Notes under the pieces: generated by a model
Told to the model about the DNA's origin: nothing
What the model saw: only the letters and a program-made list of their open reading frames with translations
Databases searched by the model: none
Program-made: the position numbers and the translations under genes
Source of the DNA: Inhella crocodyli
GTDB taxonomy: Bacteria > Pseudomonadota > Gammaproteobacteria > Burkholderiales > Burkholderiaceae_C
Direction: 5' to 3'
Assembly (NCBI RefSeq): GCF_004004565.1
Contig: NZ_SACM01000002.1
Location: forward strand, 434,001-498,000
Length of the DNA: 64,000 nt
Shown: positions 57,335 through 64,000 of the stretch, piece after piece
Position numbering within the stretch: the first letter of the stretch is position 1
Layout: each line of letters starts with the position of its first letter

Positions 57335-59041
57335 TTAGAAGGTTTCCCAGTCGCCGTCGGCGGCGGCCACCGCCGGGGCGGCGGGTGTCGGCGCCGCCGC
57401 CGGGCGCGGTGCCGGTGCCGGCATGGGGCGTGCCACGGGCTTCGGGCTGGCCTTGGCCAGGGCGGGCCGAGGAGCGGGGGCGGGGGCGGCGGGGGCTGGG
57501 GCGCGGCGTGCCGAGCCCTCCACGCGGTAGCGGCTGACCAACTGGTGCAACTTCACCGCCTGCTCCTTCAGGCTCTCGGCGGCGGCGGCGCCTTCTTCCA
57601 CCAGGGCGGCGTTGCTTTGCGACATTTGGTCGAGTTGCACCATGCTGGCGGCCACGCCGCTCAGGTGCTGGTTCTGCTCGGCCGTGCTGGCGCTGATTTC
57701 GCCGATCACGTCCGACACCTTGTTCACGTTGCCCACCAGCTCGTCCATGGTGCTGCCGGCGTCGGCCACCAGGCGCGTGCCGGCCTCGACCCGTTCCACG
57801 CTGGCGCTGATCAGGGTCTTGATCTCGCGCGCCGCCTCGGCCGAGCGGCTGGCCAGGCTGCGCACCTCGCCGGCCACCACGGCGAAGCCGCGGCCTTGCT
57901 CGCCCGCGCGGGCCGCTTCCACGGCCGCGTTCAAGGCCAGGATGTTGGTTTGGAAGGCGATGCCGTCGATGACGCCGATGATGTCGGCGATCTTCTTGGA
58001 GCTGGTGTTGATCTGCTCCATGGTGCTGACGACCTGGCCCACCACCTCGCCGCCCCGCTGCGCCACGGTGGCGGCGCTCTGCGCCAGTTGGTTGGCCGTG
58101 GCCGCGCTTTCGGCGCTGTGGCGTACCGCCACGCCCAGGTCGTTGATGGCGGAGTTGGTTTGCTGCACGTGCGCCGCCGTGGTCTCGGTGCGCTGGCTCA
58201 GGTCCATGTTGCCGCTGGCGATTTCGGCCGCGGCGGTCTGCACGCTGTCGGCGCCTTCGTGCGCCTTGGTCACCATGTCGGCCAAGCCGTCCCGCATCTG
58301 CGCCAGGGCCTTTTGCAGGTCACCGAGTTCGTCGCCGCGGTCCACGCGCACCTCGCGGGTGAGGTCGCCGTCGGCGATGTGCTCGGCCAGGCCGATGGCC
58401 GACTTCACGGGGTTGATGATGGTGCGCACCAGGTAGAAGGTGCTGCCCGAGAAGGCGATGGCCACCACGATGACCACCGCCAGCACGGCGTAGGTGCTCT
58501 TCAGACGGGCGCCGCTGATGTCCGCGCGCAGGGCCGATTCCTGCCGCTCCTGCAGGGCGTGCAAGGACTCGGTGGCTTGCGCCAGCGCTTGCTGGGATGC
58601 GGCGGTCTGGGCCTTCCAGGCGGCCCCATCGGCGCCCCCGGCCAGCGCCTTGGCAGAGGCCCCCAGGTAGTCGTCGGCCGCGGCCTGAACCTTGCCCATC
58701 ACGCCGCGCTCTTCGCTGTCGCTGACCAGCTTGCCCATGCGCGCCAGGCCTTCGGTGATCCGCTGCGTGAGGGCTTTTTGTTGCTCGGCCAAGGGGGCCT
58801 TCAGGGCCTCGTCGCTGGCCAGGGCGACCGCCATCGACACGGCCGCGTGGGCCTCGGGCCAGTCGTGGAGCTTGAGGCTGAGCTCCAGCTTCTCCTGTTG
58901 TGTGGCCTGTTGCACCTTGGACTCGTCGATCAGGCGCAAGGTGCGGCCCACGAGCAGCACGGCGGTGATGGTCAGCACCACGATCAGGGCGACGACGGGC
59001 ACCCACATCTGGGTCGCAAGCGACCAGCTTTTCTTAGGCAT
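57335..59041 (-). CDS. Methyl-accepting chemotaxis protein with C-terminal DWETF tether
   Basis: 568 aa from ATG 59041, which has GGAG 6 bases upstream; a GTG at 59047 is rejected. TM1 is LATQMWVPVVALIVVLTITAVLLVG, then a four-helix-bundle-type periplasmic domain (about 35-185). TM2 is TYAVLAVVIVVAIAFSGSTFYLV, then HAMP and the signalling tip ([37 protein letters not shown]). A Pro/Ala-rich linker of about 55 residues leads to the terminal DWETF, close to the NWETF pentapeptide that tethers CheR and CheB. It is convergent with cobA, 37 bases apart. Confidence 0.94.
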   Translation of the reverse strand: MPKKSWSLATQMWVPVVALIVVLTITAVLLVGRTLRLIDESKVQQATQQEKLELSLKLHDWPEAHAAVSMAVALASDEALKAPLAEQQKALTQRITEGLARMGKLVSDSEERGVMGKVQAAADDYLGASAKALAGGADGAAWKAQTAASQQALAQATESLHALQERQESALRADISGARLKSTYAVLAVVIVVAIAFSGSTFYLVRTIINPVKSAIGLAEHIADGDLTREVRVDRGDELGDLQKALAQMRDGLADMVTKAHEGADSVQTAAAEIASGNMDLSQRTETTAAHVQQTNSAINDLGVAVRHSAESAATANQLAQSAATVAQRGGEVVGQVVSTMEQINTSSKKIADIIGVIDGIAFQTNILALNAAVEAARAGEQGRGFAVVAGEVRSLASRSAEAAREIKTLISASVERVEAGTRLVADAGSTMDELVGNVNKVSDVIGEISASTAEQNQHLSGVAASMVQLDQMSQSNAALVEEGAAAAESLKEQAVKLHQLVSRYRVEGSARRAPAPAAPAPAPRPALAKASPKPVARPMPAPAPRPAAAPTPAAPAVAAADGDWETF

Positions 59042-59152
59042 TAGCACTCCGGGGTTGGCGAGCTGTGTGCTCGATATTAGGGGTAGCGGGAATTCCTTCG
59101 CACGCTGTTAGGCTGCGCGCCATTCGCAACCCGTGGAATCGGTGGCACCTTC

Positions 59153-59926
59153 ATGCGACTGCTGGCCATTGACGTGGGCAACACCCGTTTGAAGTGGGCC
59201 CTTTTCGAGCGCACCGAGCCCGGCAGCGTGCCGGTGGCGCAAGGCGCCGTGTTCCTCGAGCACATCGACGCCCTGGGCGAGGGCGACTGGCAGGTGCTGC
59301 CCGCGCCGGCCCCGACCGCCATCATCGGCAGCAACGTGGCCGGCGATGCGGTGCGCCGTCGCGTGGAGGAGCAACTGGAGTTGTGGGACCTGAGCCCGCG
59401 CTGGGTCGTGCCCTCGACATCCGCCGCTGGTGTCACCAACGGCTACGACCACCCCACGCGGCTGGGGGCCGACCGTTGGGTGGCCCTGATCGGCGCGCGT
59501 GCGCATGCCAAGGCCAAGGGTTGGGATGGCCCGGTGCTGGTGGTGATGGTCGGCACCGCCGTGACCATCGACGCCCTGGACGCCCAGGGGCACTTCTTGG
59601 GGGGGCTGATCCTGCCGGGCCACGGCATCATGCTGCGCGCCTTGGAAGGCGGCACCGCCGGCCTGCGCGTGCCGACCGGCGAGGTGCGCAACTTCCCCAC
59701 CAACACCTCCGACGCCCTGACCAGTGGCGGCACCTACGCCATCACCGGGGCCATCGAGCGCCAACACCGCGCCTTGCAACAGCACACCGGGCGGGCGCCG
59801 ATGACGCTGATGACCGGCGGCGCCGGCTGGAAGGTGGCGCCCGCCTTGGGCGTGCCGCACGAGCTGATCGACGGCCTGATCTTCGACGGCCTGCTGGCCT
59901 TGCACGCCGCGAACGGCGCGGCCTGA
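59153..59926 (+). CDS. coaX: Type III pantothenate kinase
   Basis: Phosphorylates pantothenate, the first step of CoA synthesis. It is 257 aa. Motifs are [17 protein letters not shown] (phosphate 1), [11 protein letters not shown] (substrate site), [13 protein letters not shown] and [26 protein letters not shown] is also standard for CoaX. Start ATG 59153. Confidence 0.95.
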   Translation: MRLLAIDVGNTRLKWALFERTEPGSVPVAQGAVFLEHIDALGEGDWQVLPAPAPTAIIGSNVAGDAVRRRVEEQLELWDLSPRWVVPSTSAAGVTNGYDHPTRLGADRWVALIGARAHAKAKGWDGPVLVVMVGTAVTIDALDAQGHFLGGLILPGHGIMLRALEGGTAGLRVPTGEVRNFPTNTSDALTSGGTYAITGAIERQHRALQQHTGRAPMTLMTGGAGWKVAPALGVPHELIDGLIFDGLLALHAANGAA

Positions 59927-59943
59927 ACGGGCCGCCGGCGGCC

Positions 59944-60678
59944 TCAGTCGCGGCGCTCGTCGCGCAGCGTCTGCAGGTCGGCGCGCAGACGCTTCACCTC
60001 GGCGTGCAGTTCGTGGAGGATCTCGCGCTCGACCTCGCGCTCGGCCGACTCGACCCACACGGCGGCGATGGCGGCCGTCACCAGCGACAGGGCGGCGTAG
60101 CCCAGCAGCACGACGAACACGGCAAAAATTTTGGCCGCTGGGGTGGTGGGCACGATGTCGCCATAGCCCACGGTGGCGGCGGTGGTGAACGCCAGCCACA
60201 GCCCGTCGGCCAGGGTAACGGCGCGGGGCTCCAGCAGCCAAAAGCCCACGCCGCAGCCGGCCAGGATCAGCAGGCTCAGCACCAGCACGTGGTGCAGGCT
60301 GCCCCGGGTGATCCAGGGGCGCACGATGCCCACCATGCGCAGCAGGCTCAGCCCGGCCACCAGCAGCCGGAAGGCCAAGGCGGCGCCCGATTCCCGGCTG
60401 GTGGGCAAGGCGGCGCTCAGGGCCAGGCCCAGCACCAAGGCCAGGTCCAACCCGCGCTGGGTGCGCTCGCGTGGGCTGCGGGGCGCGGGGCTGCGCCAAC
60501 GGGCAATGCCCACCACGCAGGCCGCCAGGCCGTAGACCCAGCCCGCGGCGGACAGCGGCAGGTCGGCCAACATCTCCACGTAAAAGGCCGGGATGGTGGC
60601 CAACAAGGCCCCCAGCACCGCCCAGCGCCAAGGGGAGGGCGCGGTGAGGTGCGCTCGGTCGGTAGGGGCCCGGTTCAT
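59944..60678 (-). CDS. Potassium channel family protein
   Basis: 244 aa. About six hydrophobic segments end in a two-TM pore with the selectivity filter TVGYGD (LAFTTAATVGYGDIVP), followed by a segment KIFAVFVVLLGYAALSLVTAAIAAVWV and a charged coiled-coil tail (EREVEREILHELHAEVKRLRADLQTLRDERRD). No RCK/TrkA-N domain is attached. The ATG at 60678 is used; a TTG two codons upstream is not needed. It is convergent with coaX (17-base gap holding a GC-rich palindrome). Confidence 0.88.
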   Translation of the reverse strand: MNRAPTDRAHLTAPSPWRWAVLGALLATIPAFYVEMLADLPLSAAGWVYGLAACVVGIARWRSPAPRSPRERTQRGLDLALVLGLALSAALPTSRESGAALAFRLLVAGLSLLRMVGIVRPWITRGSLHHVLVLSLLILAGCGVGFWLLEPRAVTLADGLWLAFTTAATVGYGDIVPTTPAAKIFAVFVVLLGYAALSLVTAAIAAVWVESAEREVEREILHELHAEVKRLRADLQTLRDERRD

Positions 60679-60723
60679 GCCCAAGAGCCTAGGCAGGGCC
60701 GGGCGCCGCCGACTTGACCCAGG

Positions 60724-62055
60724 TCAGAGGATGAAGCGACTCAGGTCTTCGTTGTGCGCCAACTCGCCCAAGCGGGCGTCGACCATCGCCGCGTCCACCA
60801 CCAGGGTCTGGCCGCCGCGGTTGGGGGCGTCGAAGCTGACCTCGTCGAGCAGGCGCTCCATCACCGTGGCCAAGCGCCGCGCGCCAATGTTCTCGGTGCG
60901 CTCGTTGACCTCGTGCGCGATGCGCGCCAGGCGCTCGATGGCCTCGTCGGTCAGGGTCAGCGTCAGGCCTTCGGTGGCCAGCAGGGCCTGGTACTGCTTG
61001 ATCAGGCTGGCGTGCGTGCTCGTCAAGATGGCTTGGAAATCGGCCACGCTCAAGCTCTGCAACTCCACCCGGATGGGGAAGCGGCCTTGCAGTTCGGGGA
61101 TCAGGTCGCTGGGCTTGGCCAGGTGGAAGGCGCCGCTGGCGATGAACAGGATGTGGTCGGTCTTGACCATGCCGTGCTTGGTGCTGACCGTGGTGCCCTC
61201 CACCAGCGGCAGCAGGTCGCGCTGCACGCCCTGGCGGCTGACGTCGGCGCCACCGACCTCGCTGCGCGACGCCACCTTGTCGATCTCGTCGATGAAGACG
61301 ATGCCGTTTTGCTCGGTCTTGTGCAGGGCCGCCTGCTTGATCTCGTCCTCGTTGACGAGCTTGGCGGCCTCTTCGTCCACCAGCGCGGCCAAGGCGTCCT
61401 TGATCTTGAGCTTGCGGGTTTTGCGCTTGCCCTGCGCCATCTGCCCGAACAGGCCCTTGAGCTGCTCGGCCATCTCCTCCATGCCTTGCGGGCCGAGGAT
61501 TTCCATCGCCGGTGCCTTGTCGGCCAGGTCGAGCTCGATTTCTTTGTCGTCGAGCGCGCCCTCGCGCAGGCGCTTGCGCATCACCTGGCGGGCGGTGTTG
61601 TCGGCCTTGGCCGGCTCCTCGCCGAAGCCCACGGCGCGGGGCGGGGGCACCAGCACGTCGAGGATGCGGTCTTCGGCCGCGTCTTCGGCGCGCATGCGTT
61701 GGGCCTTGACCTGCGCCTCGCGCTCTTGCTTGACGGCGATGTCCACCAGGTCGCGCACGATGGTGTCCACGTCCTTGCCCACGTAGCCCACCTCGGTGAA
61801 CTTGGTGGCCTCGACCTTGATGAAGGGCGCATCGGCCAGCTTGGCCAAGCGGCGGGCGATCTCGGTCTTGCCCACGCCGGTGGGGCCGATCATCAGGATG
61901 TTCTTGGGCGAGATCTCGGCGCGCAGGCTGCCCTCAACCTGCTGGCGGCGCCAGCGGTTGCGCAGTGCGATGGCCACCGCGCGCTTGGCCTGGGCTTGGC
62001 CGACCACGTGGCGGTCGAGTTCGGAGACGATCTCTTGGGGGGTCATCGCGCTCAT
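60724..62055 (-). CDS. hslU: ATP-dependent protease ATPase subunit HslU
   Basis: AAA+ unfoldase of the HslUV (ClpYQ) protease. It is 443 aa: [33 protein letters not shown], Walker [11 protein letters not shown], the pore loop GYVGKDVD (VGYVG), the I domain about 110-230, Walker [10 protein letters not shown] and the sensor 2 region GARRL. It ends DLSRFIL, the C-terminal peptide that docks into HslV. The ATG at 62055 overlaps the hslV stop (ATGA). Confidence 0.97.
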   Translation of the reverse strand: MSAMTPQEIVSELDRHVVGQAQAKRAVAIALRNRWRRQQVEGSLRAEISPKNILMIGPTGVGKTEIARRLAKLADAPFIKVEATKFTEVGYVGKDVDTIVRDLVDIAVKQEREAQVKAQRMRAEDAAEDRILDVLVPPPRAVGFGEEPAKADNTARQVMRKRLREGALDDKEIELDLADKAPAMEILGPQGMEEMAEQLKGLFGQMAQGKRKTRKLKIKDALAALVDEEAAKLVNEDEIKQAALHKTEQNGIVFIDEIDKVASRSEVGGADVSRQGVQRDLLPLVEGTTVSTKHGMVKTDHILFIASGAFHLAKPSDLIPELQGRFPIRVELQSLSVADFQAILTSTHASLIKQYQALLATEGLTLTLTDEAIERLARIAHEVNERTENIGARRLATVMERLLDEVSFDAPNRGGQTLVVDAAMVDARLGELAHNEDLSRFIL

Positions 62056-62597
62056 GTGAGGATCTCGATCGTGTGGTTCTGGTTCGAGTAGATGCACAGG
62101 TCGCCGGCAATGGCCAGCGACTGCTTGACGATGTCGGGCGCGCTCAGTTCGCTGTGGCGCAGCAGGGCCAAGGCCGACGCCTGGGCGTAGGCCCCGCCGC
62201 TGCCGATGGCCACCACGCCCTCTTCGGGCTCCAGCACGTCGCCGTTGCCGGTGATGACGAGGCTGTGCTCGCGGTCGGCCACGGCCAGCATGGCCTCCAG
62301 GCGGCGCAGCACGCGGTCGGTGCGCCAGTCCTTGGTCAGTTCCACGGCGGCGCGCAGCAGGTGGCCCTGGTGCTTCTCCAGCTTCGACTCGAAGCGCTCG
62401 AACAGGGTGAAGGCATCGGCCGTGGCGCCGGCGAAACCGGCCAGCACTTGGTCGCGGTGGAGCTTGCGCACCTTGCGGGCGGTGCTCTTGAAGACGATGT
62501 GACCCAGGGTCACCTGGCCGTCACCGCCCAAGGCCACGACGCCGTTGCGGCGCACGGACAAGATGGTGGTGCCGTGAAAGACGGGGGAGTCGCTCAT
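62052..62597 (-). CDS. hslV: ATP-dependent protease proteolytic subunit HslV
   Basis: Threonine peptidase of the HslUV protease. It is 181 aa with a seven- to eight-residue propeptide-like N-terminus: the catalytic Thr follows HG in [11 protein letters not shown]. Other features are [17 protein letters not shown] and [31 protein letters not shown] is conserved. A 84-base gap to the upstream STAS-like gene holds two GC palindromes (near 62617-62637 and 62653-62667) without U tracts. Confidence 0.97.
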   Translation of the reverse strand: MSDSPVFHGTTILSVRRNGVVALGGDGQVTLGHIVFKSTARKVRKLHRDQVLAGFAGATADAFTLFERFESKLEKHQGHLLRAAVELTKDWRTDRVLRRLEAMLAVADREHSLVITGNGDVLEPEEGVVAIGSGGAYAQASALALLRHSELSAPDIVKQSLAIAGDLCIYSNQNHTIEILT

Positions 62598-62681
62598 GCG
62601 CGGGGTCTCGGTGAGAGGTGCCGGGCGAGCGCCCGGGGAAAGCCCGCAGGTGGGGCCCAGGGCCCCAGGTTCAAGTCCGGC

Positions 62682-64000
62682 TCAGACGGTTTTGACCTTG
62701 ATGCGGGCGTGTTCGTTGATGCCCATGGCCCCGAAGAACATGGCCACCAGGCGGTGGGCCTCGGTGAACACCACGGTGCGGTTGTCGCTGCGCTGCTGCA
62801 GCACCCAGTTCAACACGTCGCCGGCGGCGATGAAGTCCAGGCGGATGAGGCGGGGGCAGGCGATCTGCACCTGCGTGGCCGTGCCGATTTGGGCGCTGAG
62901 CTTCTTGAGTTGCTCGGTGAGGTCGCCCACCAGTTGCCCCATCAGCTCGAGGTGCGCCACCTGGGGGCCGTCGTCACCGGCACCTTCCATGGTGGTCGAT
63001 TCAAGGAAGGCGGGCATGGAGTCGGAGTGGCGGCTGACCTGCGTGCTGCTCGGGCTCAGGGTGGTCAAGCCACCGCTGGTCATGCGCACGCGGCAGCGCG
63101 GGGCCTCCCAGCTCGGCGGCGACACCTCGTAGGTCACGCAGTAGTCGATCGCGGCCTCGTCGAACTGGTCGGGCCGGTTGGCGGCGCGCAGCACTTCCAG
63201 GCACAGCATCCACCAGCCGGTGTCCGTGTCGCGCTCGCCCACCGGGCAGGCTTCGCGCACCACCTCGATGAAGTGGTTGCCGGCCAGCCATCGCATTTCG
63301 GTGTTGAGCTTGGACCACTCGCGCAGCAAGTCGGTCAGGGGCCCCCGGGCCTCGGGCTCGATGGCCTTCAGCGGGCCCCAATCCAGCACCCAGGGCAGCG
63401 GGGCGGTCTCGCAGCGCTTGCGCAGCAACAACAGGCCGTCCAGGTCCAGGCGCTCGGGGCTTGCCCAGTTCACGCCCTGGGCCTTGGGGGCGCTGCTGCC
63501 GCTCGGGCGCGTCTCGGCGGCCTTGCGGCCTTCGACGACCAGGCGCGGCAGCGACACCCACTGGGGCGCCGACAGGCCGAAGTGGTGCACGTACTCCACC
63601 GCCAGCGACTCGAACGCCTGCTGGTTGCCGGTGGCCCGGTAGAAATCGAAACGGGCCAGCCAGGTGGGGCTGTGCATGTGGCGGGCGCCGTCGGCCTCGG
63701 TGAGGGCGACCAGGCTGCGCTCGCAGGTTTCGTTGTCGCCGTTGGCGAAGGCCATCACGGCCTCGTCCAGCTCGGGGTCGTGCGGCAACTCTTCTTCTTC
63801 GGGCTGGGCCGACTCGTGGCCACGCACCAACTCGAAATCGGGCGGCGCGGGGGCCAGTTCCGAGGGCACGCCCAATTCGCTGGCCACCTCGAAGCTGAGG
63901 GACATCTCCAGCGGGGGCAGGCTGTGCACATCGCTGGGCGCCGCGTCGGACGGGGGCGACAGGCCGGCGCCCATCTTGGCCACGGCCGTGGGCAGTTGTT
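62682..64000 (-). CDS. STAS-like domain protein, N-terminus outside window
   Basis: At least 433 aa; the frame remains open to base 64000 (reading QLPTAVAKMGAG), so the true start may lie beyond. The N-terminal part is acidic and Pro/Ser-rich. The centre is helical, TPR-like in spacing (DEAVMAFANGDNETCERSLVAL; ARFDFYRATGNQQAFESLAVEYVHHF). The C-terminus (about 335-433) resembles a STAS domain (VAHLELMGQLVGDLTEQLKKL, RLIRLDFIAAGDVLNWVLQ). It is directly upstream of hslV on the same strand, a position seen in Burkholderiales from memory. Function is unknown. Confidence 0.75.
   Translation of the reverse strand, partial: QLPTAVAKMGAGLSPPSDAAPSDVHSLPPLEMSLSFEVASELGVPSELAPAPPDFELVRGHESAQPEEEELPHDPELDEAVMAFANGDNETCERSLVALTEADGARHMHSPTWLARFDFYRATGNQQAFESLAVEYVHHFGLSAPQWVSLPRLVVEGRKAAETRPSGSSAPKAQGVNWASPERLDLDGLLLLRKRCETAPLPWVLDWGPLKAIEPEARGPLTDLLREWSKLNTEMRWLAGNHFIEVVREACPVGERDTDTGWWMLCLEVLRAANRPDQFDEAAIDYCVTYEVSPPSWEAPRCRVRMTSGGLTTLSPSSTQVSRHSDSMPAFLESTTMEGAGDDGPQVAHLELMGQLVGDLTEQLKKLSAQIGTATQVQIACPRLIRLDFIAAGDVLNWVLQQRSDNRTVVFTEAHRLVAMFFGAMGINEHARIKVKTV

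Overview
The window is gene-dense, high-GC chromosomal DNA of a betaproteobacterium. Gene content and order (pilB-pilC-pilD; ispB facing rplU-rpmA-obgE-proB; hemA-prfA-prmC-grxD-ubiX; hslV-hslU; CoaX-type pantothenate kinase) fit Burkholderiales, most likely the Rubrivivax/Roseateles/Inhella-like families. That placement is inferred from gene order and protein style, not from a search. I saw no phage, insertion sequence, CRISPR array or rRNA operon. Almost all sequence is coding, and many long antisense open frames are GC-driven shadows, which are left out.

Bases 1-12154 are core functions: type IV pilus assembly (pilB, pilC, edge-cut pilD), tRNA-Pro(CGG), a polyprenyl diphosphate synthase, ribosomal proteins L21/L27 with a strong terminator, Obg GTPase, glutamate 5-kinase, RppH, prolyl-tRNA synthetase, and a coupled membrane protein plus lytic transglycosylase. 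Bases 12177-17384 (minus strand) hold hemA, a GNAT gene, prfA, prmC, an outer-membrane-like protein, grxD and ubiX. Bases 17412-26609 are accessory: a tricorn-like S41 protease, an aldehyde dehydrogenase/Tat protein/GMC oxidoreductase trio, and an FGE-fold protein coupled to an orphan solute-binding protein.

Bases 26625-34459 (minus strand) form a compact cluster: fused isobutyryl-CoA mutase (icmF), an RsbQ-type alpha/beta hydrolase with the catalytic triad at S96/D219/H247, a PAS-PAS-PAS-GGDEF-EAL protein whose first PAS resembles that of RsbP, and a class III CoA-transferase. The hydrolase and PAS protein look like a small-molecule sensing module wired to cyclic-di-GMP. Bases 34668-43265 carry uridine kinase, an exported hydrolase, a chalcone-isomerase-fold protein and a DctSR-DctPQM dicarboxylate TRAP system with a candidate operator.

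Bases 44930-59041 centre on nitrate assimilation, flanked by two chemoreceptor genes: an ANTAR regulator (nasT), then nrtA-nrtB-ATPase-nirB-nirD-nasA-cobA. The 267-base leader before nrtA holds NtrC-like sites, a -24/-12 sigma-54 promoter, two hairpins with hexaloops having A at position 1 and G at position 4, and an intrinsic terminator that overlaps the second hairpin. This is the layout of an ANTAR-controlled attenuator. The nasA start carries a duplicated 41-bp segment that differs only at synonymous positions, separated by a palindromic element. The window ends with coaX, a potassium channel, hslU, hslV and a STAS-like protein running off the right edge.
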